Position numbers and translations under genes: made by a program. A stretch of 64,000 bases of DNA from Prorocentrum cordatum (Eukaryota > Sar > Dinophyceae > Prorocentrales > Prorocentraceae): contig CAUYUJ010012113.1 in the NCBI GenBank assembly GCA_963575745.1, positions 697,059 to 761,058 on the forward strand, given 5' to 3'. Under the pieces are notes generated by a model that was not told the DNA's origin, ran no database searches, and was given only the letters and a program-made list of their open reading frames with translations. Shown in pieces: positions 20,871 through 32,470 of the stretch (positions within the stretch are counted from its first letter, which is position 1; each line of letters begins with the position of its first letter).

Positions 20871-21321
20871 TCGATGTTGCCATTATTCGAGCCCGCGGTC
20901 GGCCAGGCCCGCCGCGTCGCCCCTGCAAGTTGTGCCGGTGGCAGCCAAGCCTTCCTGGTGTCCCTGGACATTGTTCATGGCGCGGGTTCTTCTGGCGCCG
21001 TTGCGGAACGCCTCCGTTATCCAGCCGCGCCAGCCCCCGCCGGCTCGCGCCTCAGGACCGCGCGACTGCGGCCTGCCGCCCGCGCCTGGACCCTCGCCGC
21101 GCGCCCCTGGCAATCGCCTGGCGCGCAGAGGTCGACCCCGAGCTCGAAGAAGAAGGCCCTCGCCCCCACAGGGCACGCGCTCCAGCGTGCCAGAGCTACC
21201 GCCGAGCCGCCCGGCAAGACTTCTGAGCCCGTGCAGCGCCGCTCCTGGCCGCGCGCTGGGCGTCTGCGTCTCTCCCCCGCCAGGCACGCCTCCGACGTGC
21301 CCACGGAAGCGCGCCTCGGCA

Positions 21322-21950
21322 TCACATCACCTCCGCGAGGGACGTGAGCTGCACGCGCTCCCAGCGCGCCGCCACCTCCGCCGCTCGGTCATCCCCATCT
21401 CGGAGGAGGCGCCGCCGCGGTGGCTTCCACCGCAGCTCAGTCCAGCAGAGCTCTGCCGTGTGGCCCCTCCCGATGCACTTGGCCCTTTCCCTGCCGACGA
21501 TGTCGTGCCTGTCCAGGATCTCGCTCTCCACCCCTAGGGCGGAGTTCCACCCTGGCTGGAGCTGCTCATCGTCTTGGATAGCGTGCAGCTGTTCCTGCGC
21601 CGCCTGCCAATGCCACGGTGGCCGACCGCAACCCTGCTTGACACGGCCAGGGAGCCGCCGCGGCTCCTTCGGCACCCCCGCCCACATCTCGCGCTCCAGC
21701 TTCAGCAGCTCCAGGTGCACCGGTAAGTGTAGCCACGTCTCCGCCTCTTCCTGCACCTGGCTGGTGGCCTGCACCATGGTGGCCATGCTCTTGCGGATGA
21801 TGTGGTAGTCGATGCACGTGCCAGGCAACTCCTTGATGCACGTCGCCGCCGCCGCTACAACCGCGAGCCCCTTGAACTTCGCAACCCACCCGAAGTTGAG
21901 ACCCACGGTGCTCGCGTTGAAGCCTCGGCAAGCCACGCGCCTCCAGCGGG
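21322..21950 (-). pseudogene. Endonuclease C-terminus and linker remnant
   Basis: The 204-residue minus frame contains RGFNASTVGLNFGWVAKFKG, which resembles a degraded GDFN motif. It then has GTCIDYHIIRKSMATMV, resembling the IDY motif, and AETWLHLPVHLELLKLEREM in the place of the final His motif of EEP nucleases. The rest (to 21,322) is a linker such as usually precedes the RT. The N-terminal half of the nuclease is not recognisable. The change of the first Asp (GDFN to RGFN) would inactivate it. Confidence 0.45.
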
Positions 21951-22329
21951 CCCACAGATTTTAATGATGCCCACGGAATTGCGGTGCTCTCTGGGGACAG
22001 CCCCTCCCGGTTGCGGAAGTGCGCGGGCATCGCCACCGGCTCTCCGCGCGGTCCAGCATGGGCGCGGCCGGCGAGGACCCGCCCCGGCCGCGGCTCCCCA
22101 GCGGCGTGGCCAGGTGGGACTGTGGCCGCCATGCGGGATGGCACCAGCGCCGCCGCGCCTCCTTGGCAGCGAGCCCCTTCAGCCGAGGTCGCAGCAGCTC
22201 GGTTGAAGGCTGGCGAGCCCCTCCTCCTTCTGATCGTGCTCCTGGACGGCCAACGCCAGGCTGTGGCAAGTTTGAGCGTGCTGAAGGACGTCGCGATGAG
22301 CGTCGTCAGCCAGCCTTGAACATCCTCTG

Positions 22330-23235
22330 GCACCTCCGTCATGGCGCTATGCTTGTGCCCCCCTCCCCCCCCGCAGCGGCTCTTTAAGTCAGCACCAGCC
22401 AGCGCCTCCGCGAGCCGCTTGCACCCTGCCCGCGACGCCTCGCCAAACAGATTGTCCATCGCCGTGAAGATGACCTTGATGTCGTCGAGGGACGCTTCGG
22501 TGCCGCCGGGCTCGTCGGTGTCCCTATCGTCGTCCCTGGGCACTGCCTTCGCTTCTGCTGCCGCTGCGGCGGCCGCCTCCGCCTGCGCCTTGGCGGCTGC
22601 GTCCGCGGCGGCGGCTCACGCGCAGGCCGCTCGTCGCCGCTCTCCGCCGGAGGCTGCGGGAGGGCCGCCAGGGGTTCTTTGCGGCTGCGCGTTCTTCTGG
22701 AGGATGCCCTTGCGCTGCCCTTTGATCGCCGCGAGCTGCTTGTTGTTGCTAGCCAGTTCCTCGTGTAGTTCTGTTCCGCCTTCCTGATGCGATCGTCTCA
22801 CGTCCGCAGCTGGTCGTGTGGTTTCTGGGCTACCGGCGCCTGTTGCGTCACTCGCGTCGGCTGCTTCGAAGACCTAGATCCGTTTCTTCAGGATCGCGAG
22901 CCCTTGGGCCCGCTGTCGTTCATCCTGGTCTCCAGCGCCCTCTTCAGCTCCTGTTGCCTCGCTCCTTCCTCTCCCGACGTCGGCAGATCCTCTTGCGGCC
23001 TGATGAGGTTCGGCGCCCTCGGCCGCGGCGGCCAGCTGGCGCTTGAGTTCCTCGATCTGCTTGTCCTTGTCCAGGAGCAGGAGCTTCTGCTCGCCGTCGG
23101 CTGTCGCGTCCGCAGGCCGCCGCACAGGCAGCTTGCCACCACCACTTCCGTTGCCTCTGGCACGGGCGCCGAACGTGGCGGACTTCGAGCAGCGGCACAG
23201 CATGCACTGCACCCCCTGCCCGCTATGGGGCCACT
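22330..23235 (-). pseudogene. Zinc-ribbon and coiled-coil ORF1-like remnant
   Basis: Near 23,215-23,160 the minus strand reads GVQCMLCRCSKSATFGARAR, with a CxxC pair suited to a zinc ribbon. From about 23,100 it continues into KDKQIEELKRQLAAAAEG, a clear coiled coil. A later frame (22,543-22,330) has EASLDDIKVIFTAMDNLFGE followed by CKRLAEALAGADLKSRC. Frames change at about 22,870 and 22,560. The combination resembles a repeated ORF1-like protein that I recall from dinoflagellate data; a role in RNA binding is inferred. Confidence 0.45.
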
Positions 23236-23259
23236 GCTGTGCGCCCTGCGTGGGGGGAA

Positions 23260-25320
23260 GGGCGCAGCGAGGATGGAGGTGGGTGGACGGATGAGGGATG
23301 AGTGCGGAGGCGGGGGAGAGCAGTGAATGTGGATAAGGTGAGGGGTAAAGAGAGAGGAGCCATGAGGAGGGAGGGATTGAGGGGAATGAACAGGGGCATG
23401 ATACGGGAGAGTTTGAGGATGCGGAGAAGGGGGAGGCGGAAATGGAGGAGGAGGGGGGTGAGACGGCCAGCCGTGTGAGGGGCAGTTCGAAATGAGGCAG
23501 GCTGGCAGCTGAGGGACTTCGCAGGCTGCGAGTTATCAGTTGGTCCTTTAAACTGGAAGCCGTGCACAGGTACACCTTCGCTGCCAGGTAGCGCAGGGGA
23601 GGCGGATGAGGAGGGCTGACTAATGATATAGCGGAGGATTGAAAGGGGGGAGGGGGAGGCGCAGGAGGTGGAAGCGGAGAAGGAGGACGAGGATCGGGGT
23701 GAATATTGCACCGAGGCCATGACACGAACTTGCAGTTCTTGAGGCGCATGCTCAAGCTGAACTGGCGCTCAGGGTTTCAAAATCGTGCAGCCCGTCCTTG
23801 AATATTTGTCCTCCTTCTGTCTTCCTCTGGCGCTGCAGTGGCCACCGCCCCATCCCGCGCCGGGACGGGCTTTGCCTGCATGTGCGTGTGTATGTACATC
23901 TGCCCTCCTGATGGATTGCCATTGTGGCTCGAGAGAAGTTGTGGCCTTTCGACAGAGCGCGCGCCGTCTCTCTGCGAGCCGCAGCTGGTGGAGACCGTGA
24001 GCCCCTTTCCCGAGTCTTCGACCCCCTGGCCTGCCGCCGTCGCGTCCTCCTTCTGCTCCTCGTGCCCCTGTTCCTTCCCGAGCCGTCCAGAGCTCAAGTC
24101 GTCTTCCCCCCCTCGGGCCGTCCTTGGTCGAAGGCAGTCCGCCCCGAGCAGCTTCCCCGGTCTGGGGCCCTCCCCCTCCCGCTCTCCCCTCCGCGGCCTC
24201 GTCGTCTTCGTCCCTTTCTCCTCCCCCTCTCCTCCGACCTTCTTGCGTATCTCACGTTGCGTGTATCCAGACAAGCTAGATTCTCGAGGCCACGGCCTCA
24301 CCCACCTGGTCTGAGCTATGCCCAGACACTGTCCGCAACCGTGGCTGCCACGGATCGCATCCTCTTGCCGCTGCCGCCCCGCTTTCTCCACCTCTTGCAT
24401 GTGTGCACGGCCTGGCTGGCTGGCGCTTGTGATGCCTGTGGACACTGGGCTTTGGATGCGATGTGCGTCCGTCGCGGAGGAGCACACGATTCCTCTCTAC
24501 GCAGTCGTTTCCTCCTGGAGTCATGTGGACGATGAGCTTCTCCTGGTTAACAGCACCCTTTCCGTCGCCCATCTTGCGGTCGACGTTGGCCCCACGCAGA
24601 CCTTGCCCACCGAGTGGGGTCCACGGCGGAGATTCCAATTGGCGGGAGGGTAGTTTGGAGATGAATGCGCGGGCACGTCGTTAGACTCCAGAGCAGATGT
24701 GTATAGGTGCCTCCTCTGACGCGCTCCTGGATCTCTGACGTTTTGGTCCTGGGGAGCCACAACCCGCTGTGTCACGCAGGTCTGGTGAGTCTCTCTGGCA
24801 TCTATCAGCGCCATGCAGTTGGGACGTGAGGCCTTCTGCACACCACCTCGCTTGCGCGGTGGCTGCAGCACCCTTTGAAGAATTGTGATGGACACCGCCA
24901 GGCTTGCACATGCAGGCTTCTGCGGCACCTACCCAGTGTTCTCGTTCCTGCTGCGCATAGCCCCGCAGACAAATGATTGTGGTGTCCACGAATGCATGCC
25001 GTTCGCATGTACAAGGAGGACGCGACGAGGTTCGGTGGAGGAGGGGGGCGGAGGCACACCCACCGCCTTTCTCGCGGCTTCGAGGTATGTGGTCCTTGCC
25101 TCCCGCCTCCTTCTCCCTCGTTTTCCTTCCTCCCTCATCGTTTGTGGACACGTGCACTGGATATCCCATGGTATTCTTGACGCTCCGCGTCTCCCCCGCC
25201 AGCCCATCCAGCCACGATGCCCAGGCGAGTTGCGTTGATCAGGGAAGTGTGGGAGCACGTTCCAGAGCAGCTTTAGCATTCCCAGGAGTCAACCATTGAA
25301 CGCCGTCGCGGATATTTCGA
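23260..25320. other. Unassigned region, partly purine-rich
   Basis: Positions 23,270-23,720 are a degenerate GGA/GAGG purine-rich tract on the plus strand. From 23,780 to 25,300 ORFs exist on both strands (for example minus 23,777-24,487 and minus 24,681-25,169) but none carries a motif I can identify, and codon bias is weak. A decayed multi-exon gene cannot be excluded. Confidence 0.4.
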
Positions 25321-25465
25321 TACGGGAGCTTGTTGGCAGCTTGTCTTGGCCATCCTGGGACCATTTCTGGATGCCTCTTGGGCTCTCTTGGGGCCCTCTT
25401 GGGACCCTCTTGGCTTGGGCGCTTTTTTGGCAGTCTTGGGCTCGTCTTAGTCCTCTCGCGGAGCA
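25320..25465. repeat. LGxLLG-type repeat, short copy
   Basis: CTTGGCCATCCTGGGACC-like, CTCTTGGGGCC and TCTTGGGACC units, the same motif family as the 14.1-15.0 kb array. Confidence 0.7.
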
Positions 25466-25479
25466 CTCTTGGTCGGGCT

Positions 25480-26400
25480 GAACAGGACCCCAAGCGAAAC
25501 GTCTGTGAATTTTGCTATGTTCCGGGTTGCTTATTTGTTTGCTCGATGTCGTTCTTGCGCGCGGTTTCTTTGGCGTTGCTGGACGCTCTTCGCGATGCCG
25601 CGGCACATGGTCGGGCCCCGACTCGCCTGGGCCCCGCCGCGGAGTCCGTGGGCCCTGGCCCCAGAATCAAAGGAGATCTGCGCCCTTGAGTCGAGGGCTC
25701 TGGACGCGGGGTCCGCGGGGCCCCAAGTACACAGGCCACCCGCGCGCGCTGGGCTTGCCCCCCGAGATGCCACCGGACGAGGCCACCGAAAGCTGCCCCG
25801 AAAGGTGGCAGTTTCACATCGGTCGAATCATTAGCGAACAGTGCGGAGCACCATCCGAATTATCTTCGGTCTTGTTTTTAACAGTGCGGAGCACCATCCG
25901 AGGCGTCGACGGGCAAGATTCGGAGCCCTTACGCGGCGCGATTCGGAGCCCCATTCGGGACGTCGATGGGCAAGATTCGGAGCAGGAGCGCGGCCGCCGC
26001 AGGCAAGATTCGGAGGTGGGATTCGGCTACATGAGGTGCGATCAGCGCCGTCCTCAGCAGCCTCTCAGAAGCATCGGAGGAGCCCCTTGGGAGCTTCTCC
26101 GGAGCCTCTCAGGATCATCTCAGACTCTTCGCGCTCGCGCCCGCGCAAAGGCGGGCTCAATGCCCCCCCGGCGCTGCGTCGTGAAATGGAGCGTGCGATT
26201 TGCATCTTTCAGATTTGAAGAGGAAGCCGCATTCACATGCCATCTTGGGGGGGCAGTTCAGCCCGACTCTTGGGACATGTGGGACCATCGGAAGCGCAAA
26301 TGCGAGAAGACAAACAAAGCATTCTCCTTGCAGGTGGTCGACAAATGTTGGCCTCTCGGGGGTGAGTCCTGTAAGGCTGCTTGGCCACTTGTAATCGTCT
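25480..26400. other. Unassigned region with short degenerate repeats
   Basis: AACAGTGCGGAGCACCATCC occurs at 25,838 and 25,880. GGCAAGATTCGGAGC-type words recur three times between 25,905 and 26,015. A 296-residue plus ORF spans these repeats and is therefore doubtful. Confidence 0.45.
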
Positions 26401-26409
26401 AGCAGCGGA

Positions 26410-26530
26410 CATGGCGCGTTTTGGAGGCATGCTTCAAGCTATCTTGGGTCATCTTCTGATATGTTGTGCGATCTTGACGGTCACCTTGAGGCTATCTGTC
26501 CCATCTTGGGCCGCCTCGGACGCCCTGACG
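26410..26530. repeat. LGxLLG-type repeat, degenerate copy
   Basis: Contains TTTTGGAGGC, TATCTTGGGTCATC, CCATCTTGGGCCGCC. Weak but recognisable relative of the 14.1 kb array. Confidence 0.5.
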
Positions 26531-26539
26531 ACTCGCGAC

Positions 26540-27780
26540 TGCGCCCGTTCTGACCCATGGAATGAGGGTAGGGGGCGCGGTCAAGCTGACCCCTTAGATT
26601 AGATTCCGAGGGGAAAGTCGCAAGCTGTTTCGCTCACCCCCACCCGACCTCCCAACAAATAGGTGGCATGTAATTCTGGGCCCCAAGCACCGTGCGATCA
26701 TGGTCTGGGACCCCCCATGGAGCGGAGTGCTGGCACCAGCACCGACTCACAAAACATGGCATCATCATGAACCAATTAAGCATGGAAGCTCAGCGCAAAG
26801 AGCGCCACTTCGAAGAGTAAAACAAGGATGTCGTCAGCAACGCACAGCAACGGCACTACGACCTGTTCCCGCAGCGGGTGCTGAACACCTTGGGCGCGTC
26901 TGGCGTGGAGAAAGCTTCTCTCGGGATGCTGTGGGACGCAACGTGTATGTTGTAGAGTTTGTCGCAAGGACGGATATGGGGGGCCGTAGTTCACGTGGAA
27001 GCCAGATCCAGACGTAATGTGTGCTCATCGTGTTTGTTTCAATGGATTGTTCGGCGTGTCGCACGATCCAGATCCAGACGCAAATTTATCCCGTAGTGTT
27101 TTTTTACATGGATTGGGGGGCCTTCACCCAAAATCTGGATCTGCACGTAACGCCGTTGTGGTGGTGGTGGTGGCGGGGGTGCATGGTTCCAGTTCGCCCC
27201 CAGTGTCGTGTGGGGGGGAGGGAGTATGCGACTAAGAAGAAGTGATATACCTCCCAACGAAGGGCAAGGAGGGTGAGAGAGAGAGAGAGAGCGGTTTGCT
27301 GGCCGACCGGCGGGCCGGGCACCTGATCGCGGCGCGCGGCAGCGCGTTGGGGCAGCTCGAGTGGAACGGCGTGGAGGCAGAACCCAGCGTTGGACGTCGT
27401 CACAGAGCAATCGGACATCTCATGCCCAAAGGCCGGGGCGGAACGAAGAACGCTGGCATAGCGAAATCCTTGCACGACCTGCGCCCACAGGGCCGGGCGG
27501 ACTGTTCCCTCCGACCTCCGCCCCCTCCAGCCAGGAGCGCCGCGCCTCGCGGCTCGCCGCTCCCGCGCGGGCGGCTGCCGGCATCGCGTCGGCGTCGGCG
27601 TCGGCTGACAGTCACCGGTGTCGGCGTCGGCGTTCGCGTTGCTGCACTTGTTTCATCGTCGTCGTGCCGTTTGCCGTCCTCGCCGTCGTCGTGCGTTTTC
27701 GTCGCCGTCCTCGTCGCCGGCCCTTTCTTTTGCTGGACGGCGTGGGCCTTCGCGGGCGCGCGCGAGGTCAACCAACAATT
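26540..27780. other. Unassigned region
   Basis: No supported gene. Inverted copies of CCAGATCCAGA lie at 27,003 and 27,131, with a direct copy at 27,068, and a (GTG)n patch at 27,155-27,175. Positions 27,280-27,300 are (GA)n. Confidence 0.4.
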
Positions 27781-27785
27781 CAGGA

Positions 27786-27835
27786 TCCTCCTCCTCCTCC
27801 TCCTCCTCCTCCTCCCTCCTCCTCCCTTCTCCCCT
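27786..27835. repeat. (CTC)n microsatellite
   Basis: CTC/CCT tract on the plus strand. It directly precedes the exon-like island at 27,852 and would serve as a pyrimidine tract if that island is spliced. Confidence 0.85.
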
Positions 27836-27851
27836 GGCGACGACGCCCCAG

Positions 27852-27954
27852 GCTGTCCGAGGGCTGGTGGCCGAACCTGGCCGAGCCGGGCTCGCTGCTG
27901 GTCTTCGAGCTCTACGAGGAACCCGGCGGCAGCGAGAGCGTGAGGCTGCTGAAG
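27852..27954 (+). other. Exon-like island, possible acid-phosphatase-like fragment
   Basis: Preceded by GACGCCCCAG (an AG|G acceptor after a long pyrimidine tract). It reads LSEGWWPNLAEPGSLLVFEL and then YEEPGGSESVRLLK, and is followed by AAG|GCTCGT, a GC-type donor. Third positions are almost all G/C. The W-P-x-x-(8)-LVFELY pattern resembles the WPPYAS..VFELW stretch of histidine acid phosphatases, but the resemblance is short and could be chance. No catalytic RHG motif was found nearby. If real, neighbouring exons lie outside or are not recognised. Confidence 0.4.
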
Positions 27955-28089
27955 GCTCGTGCCGCCCCCACCCCTCAGGCGGACGGCCACGGGGAGCCCG
28001 GTCGTTGCGCATGTTCTGGCCTCTCCTTCTGCCTCGCCGTTTTCTCCACCGCTGCCCTGCTGCATGTTTCAGGCGTGCAGGGCCCTTGA

Positions 28090-28810
28090 GCGCCGTGTCG
28101 CGCTTCCCTCGGGGAGCGCGAGAGACAAGAAAGCGCAGCCTTTCTCGTTGCGGGCCCCGCTCTCATTCACATCACTGCATCCCCCATGCTCGTGAGTTGT
28201 CACCGTGATATCCGCAGGGGGGGCAATACATGTGGGGGGATCGAGGGCTGTTAGGAAGTCGGCCTCAAACGGGCCCTACACAGCCCGTAAACTGCCGCCG
28301 CGGGCACAAGAGGTCCACAAGACGTGCGCGTCTCTGCACCCCACGTTTCGTGCTCCGCCGCTGCGAACACCCGAACCCCCGCTCCACTCCTGACCACCAC
28401 GGAAGCGGGCGGTACTACGCACGGGGGCGTTCCAGAGCTGCCGGGCCTTCCGAACCTCACATCTCGCAGGTTAGTGCATGTCCATATCCACGGCCTCGCT
28501 CTCAGGCAGCGGCCCCGTGGATACATGGAGAGGGAGAGATTTCATCGAGCCCATGCCGGATTCAATCCGATAGCCACGTTGCGGTCTTCATTTGATGGAA
28601 CGCGTCGATTTCAAAGCGCGGCTCGGGGCCCTGGAGTGCCTCCTCCAATACCCTTGTGCCGATCTTCTATCCTGGCGCGTATATGCACGTGTCCGTCGCT
28701 CGTGCGAGCCCTCGACAGGTTGATCTCCCGACGCCGCCGCCGCCGCATTGCCGTGGCCGCCGCCACTGCCGCGGCCAGCGATGCCCGCGGTGTCGGCCGC
28801 GGTATCCGCC
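28090..28810. other. Unassigned region
   Basis: GC-rich, with ORFs in every frame. No motif, no clear codon bias. Confidence 0.4.
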
Positions 28811-28814
28811 GCCG

Positions 28815-28826
28815 CCGACGCCGTCG

Positions 28827-28857
<31 letters not shown>

Positions 28858-28864
28858 TGCGTCG

Positions 28865-28898
<34 letters not shown>

Positions 28899-29080
28899 TG
28901 CGTCGTCGTTGCGTCGTCGTCGTTGTCGTCGTCCTCGTCCTCGTCGTCGTCGTCATCGTTGTCGTCGTCGTCGTCGTCGTCAAGGCCGTCGTCGTCTTCG
29001 TCGTCAACGTCGTCGTCGTCGTCGTCGTCGTCAACGTTGTCGTCGTCCCAGGCGTCGTCGTCGTCGTCTCAGTAGTGGGT
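28815..29080. repeat. (CGT)n microsatellite
   Basis: About 260 bp of CGT/GTC units with interruptions (GCGTCG, TTGTCG). Confidence 0.95.
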
Positions 29081-29301
29081 CTTCTTCCTCCCCGTCGTCG
29101 TCGTTCCCGTCGTCGCAGCTTCTTGGCGCCACGGTCTTCCGTTGGCCGGCCCCCGGCACGGCCCGGAAGGTGGCGGCGACCCCGAGGCAGCAGCGCCGGG
29201 CCGAGCCGCTCACCACGGAGGCGCGCCGCCCCGCGTGGGTGGAGGGGCCGCGTGCTGCGGGGGGTCTCTGGCGCCCTGCCGGTGCGGGCTGCCCGCCCTC
29301 C

Positions 29302-29477
29302 GTGATGGGCCTGTTTATGCTTTCCACCACCACCATAAGTTGGAGGGGGGAAGGAGGAGGAGGAGGAGGAGGAGGAGGAGGAGGAGGAGGAGGAGGAGGA
29401 GGAGGAGCTCCTCATCCTCCCTTCTCCCCCGTCCTACATATGGTAGTGGTAGTGGTGGTGGAAAATTTGCCCATCAC
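29302..29477. mobile_element. Foldback miniature element B, copy 1
   Basis: The left end GTGATGGGCCTGTTTATG continues into TTTCCACCACCACCATAAG. The right end is the approximate reverse complement (GGTGGTGGAAAATTTGCCCATCAC). A (GGA)n block occupies the centre. No ORF. A second copy lies at 30,231. Confidence 0.65.
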
Positions 29478-29767
29478 TCCTCTCGCTGCTGCGGAGCCTG
29501 CCGTGGGTCGAGGAAGGCCCCGCGGCACGCGCGTGGGTCGTTGAGAGGAAAAGCCTCTCGGCGGCGAGCCCCCGGGTCCCTGGACCCTGGGTCAGGGGAG
29601 CTGGTTCGTGATTGGGCCCCGAGGCCCAGCAATGGAACAGAATCTCTAAACCAGGTTTACCGTAGATCGTGTTTCTTGGGGTGACGGCAGTTCCGATTAG
29701 TGGACTGGGCGGGGAGGGCGTCGCCCGGTACACAGTTCTAAACCAGGCCCTTTTGAGCCCAGTCCAG

Positions 29768-30077
29768 CCAACGCTAGACCATTGGGGAAGTGAAAGGGGG
29801 CGGGCCTTCTCAGAAGGCTCGGCAGTCCTCCGGAACGCTCTGAGGAGGCCGCGGCGCCCGAGGCATTCTCCAGAGCCGCCAGATCTCAGAGTCTCTCGAT
29901 TTACCCTCACCCGATTTTATCCTCGTCCTGTCGTTGTCTGACTTTACTTCGGGCCTTCTGAGAAGTGTTCAAAAGCTTCCCCAGAGGCTGCAAAATTCTC
30001 AGAAGGCGCGAGGGTTTCGCAGAGGCCCCGCCACGTTTGAGAAGGCTTGCCCCCTCTCGCTTCCCCCAACGCTCGCC
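29768..30077. mobile_element. TIR miniature element C, copy 1
   Basis: Left end: CAACGCTAGACCATTGGGG, then AGTGAAAGGGGGCGGGCC and TTCTCAGAAGGC. Right end reversed: GGCGAGCGTTGGGGGAAGCG, then AGAGGGGGCAAGCC and TTCTCAAACG. The arms are ~45 bp and imperfect. About 310 bp in all, non-coding. A related element with the same ends is at 49,745-49,953. Confidence 0.65.
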
Positions 30078-30230
30078 ACCGAGTCTCAGAGACGCCATCT
30101 TCAGCGTCCTGGGGACCATCTCGTGGCCACCTGGAGCAAGGAAGCCGAAGGGGAGGCACCTCTTGTGGGCCGTGGGCGGGCTGGGCCGAGACCCCACTGG
30201 GATGAAGATCGCGGAGAATTAAAAAGAGCA

Positions 30231-30285
30231 CTCGATGATGGGCCTGTTTTCCACCACCACCACCACCACCACCACCACCACCACC

Positions 30286-30317
<32 letters not shown>

Positions 30318-30480
30318 CACCAACAACACCAACACCACCACCACCATAAGTTGGAGGGGGAAGGAGGTGGAGGAGGAGGAGGAGGATGAGGAGGAGGAAG
30401 AGGAGGAGGAAGAGGAGGACCCCTCCCCCTCCTACTTATAGTGGTGGTGGTGGTGGTGGAGAACAGTCCCATCACTCGAC
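30231..30480. mobile_element. Foldback miniature element B, copy 2
   Basis: The left end GATGGGCCTGTTTTCCACC expands into a (CCA)n/(CAA)n microsatellite and CATAAGTTGGAGGGGG. The right end reads CCTACTTATAGTGGTGG ... ACAGTCCCATCAC, its reverse complement. It is larger than the copy at 29,302 because the CCA and GGA runs have grown. Confidence 0.65.
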
Positions 30481-30604
30481 GAAAACTCACAGGCTGCGCA
30501 ATCTTAACACACAGCTTTTGGAGAGCTCCGCGCGAGGCTTCTCGGACCGGGGGCGCGGTCCGTGGCACCTGCGCAGATCGCGGCGGGCCGCGTGTGGCGC
30601 GCTG

Positions 30605-30635
<31 letters not shown>

Positions 30636-30915
30636 AGGAGGGGGAGGGGGAGGAGGAGGAGGAGGAGGAGGAGGAGGAGGAGGAGGAGGAGGAGAAGGGG
30701 GAGGAGGAGGAGGAGGAGGAGGAGGAGAAGCAGGAGGAGGAGATTGTCGGGGGGGAGATAGGCCCACCAGCGACGACGACAACGACGACGACGACGACGA
30801 CTTCGATGCTCTGCACGCGGCCTGGGTCGCGGCTGTAGCTCGGTGTGTGTGTGTGTGTGGTGAGTATGTGTGTGTGTGCGTGTGTGTTTGTGTGTGTGGT
30901 GAATGTGGGTGTGTA

Positions 30916-31005
<90 letters not shown>
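30605..31005. repeat. (GGA)n, (CGA)n and (GT)n tracts
   Basis: GGA/GAA purine tract (30,605-30,745), short (CGA)n (30,775-30,808), then (GT)n of about 160 bp (30,843-31,005). The reverse strand of the last part gives long His/Thr ORFs, which are spurious. Confidence 0.95.
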
Positions 31006-31009
31006 GGGG

Positions 31010-32330
31010 GCACTTTGTAGTGGCAGCGCGAATTCTTTCACTGTGCCGGCTGAGGCGTGATAACACATGATGGTGTTGTGTTCTGTGGGGGAACAGATTG
31101 TCTCATGCTTCCGGGGCCCGGCGAGGGCCCCCAGATGACAAAACACGTAGAAAAGTCGCCCGTTGTGATTTGCGTTGCGGCGCGAGCATGTCTGGTAGTC
31201 GACAATCAAGGGCGTCTCCGAGACCGCCCTGCCCTCCCTCGGCCGGCATGGGCATGTCCCTCGCGGGCGGAGGCAGGGCGTTGCTCGCGGAGGGCGTCGG
31301 CCTGGGCCTCTCCCATGGAGGGCCGTTGGAGGGCTTCGGCGGCAGTGAAGGGGGAGGCCGTTTTCGACTGCACGTGAGAGTGACGCGTCGTGACCTTTCG
31401 GTGCGGGCCCACGGGCAACCCCCCGATCGTCGACTGCGATGCAAGAGCAGTGGCCTGTGCGCTTGGGTTTGGCCCCCTCGCGCCCCCCAGAAGCCACGCA
31501 CCAAAGGTCACTCTTGCCTGTGGTCGCTCTTACATGCAGCCAATGTGTCTTTCATGATGTCCAGGCGTTGTAGTTTTTTAGCACCGGGCGTTTTCGCCCA
31601 GCTTCGGGCCCCTGGACCATCACAGGCGTCAATTCTGGCGCCGCCCTGGTGTCGCCTGCGGCGCTCCTGGCGCGCTCCGCGCATGAAGGAGGGGGGTCCG
31701 CACAGATCCAAGAAGTCCGCGCGGACCTCCGAAAGTGGTAGGTTCATGCCGTGCTTTGCTCCTCGAAGTGAGGGGGAGGCTCCCCCGAAAGAGGCGTGTC
31801 AGCTCTGTCTAGGTGGTTTTCTCGGGGGCCTGGGGAGGGCCACGATATGTTTTTCAGGTAGTGGGGGTTGAGAAGGCGCACCTCCAACCCGACCTGCACC
31901 CCCCCCCGCTGGGGCTGGGCCAAAGCGATTGCGAGGAGGTCTCGCAAAAATTGTACCAGAAGTACACCCTGCCTCGCGCAGAGGGGGGTCGGGAGAGGGG
32001 GGGAAAGCTTCTCAGAAGAAGGCGCGGGCCTGGTCTGTAGATGTAGGGCCCGCACCTTCTAAGAACCGTATGTATGCTAACGGTGTGTTAGCCAACGGCG
32101 AAGTAGGACAACCAATTGTAGGAAGGCGTGGCCCGTTGCCAAGCCAATGGTAGGAACGCGTGGTTCGCGTTGTCCTACAACTCGCTGTGTCGCTTTCCGT
32201 TCGATATCTTAGGGAAGTGTGCCTCGTGGTTTCCTGCATTTTGTTCTGCGCGAGCTCGGTGGCCACAACCAGCAGATGCCCAACACCGCCGTCGACCAAG
32301 CACGCCGTCAGCGCGGCCTTGCCCTCTCCC
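31010..32330. other. Unassigned region
   Basis: A 257-residue plus ORF (31,098-31,871) lacks recognisable motifs. CGGCGAAGTAGGACAACC and CGCGTTGTCCTACAACTCG near 32,095 and 32,170 include a short inverted pair (GTAGGACAAC / GTTGTCCTAC). Confidence 0.4.
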
Positions 32331-32337
32331 GCTGCCG

Positions 32338-32470
32338 CCCTCTGCGCGTGGTCGAATCCTTGAGCCGCTTCTGTTCCTTCTTCGAGCGCAGATGTCTCCG
32401 CCCAGATTTTCCAGATGCCCTCTTTGCGCGTGGTCGAACATTTGAGCCGTTGTCGTTTCGCTTCTTCGAG
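32338..32470. repeat. Two-copy direct repeat, ~82-bp spacing
   Basis: CCTCTGCGCGTGGTCGAATC at 32,338 and CCTCTTTGCGCGTGGTCGAA at 32,419, each followed by TTGAGCCG and TTCTTCGAG. Confidence 0.75.

Larger units (their letters stand above)
20350..23250 (-). mobile_element. Decayed non-LTR retroelement, minus strand
   Basis: Read on the minus strand, the order is zinc-ribbon/coiled-coil protein, endonuclease-like end and the start of an RT domain, after which the sequence is lost. Several frameshifts separate them. The layout parallels the plus-strand element at 10.0-13.8 kb, but the proteins differ, so this is a separate family or a distant copy. Positions 20,093-20,350 are unassigned. I see no clear target-site duplication. 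Confidence 0.5.

Noticed and set aside
30101-31497. His/Thr-rich minus ORFs of 321 and 336 residues
   Set aside because: They read the (GT)n, (GGA)n and (CCA)n tracts on the reverse strand; the flanking parts share no motif.
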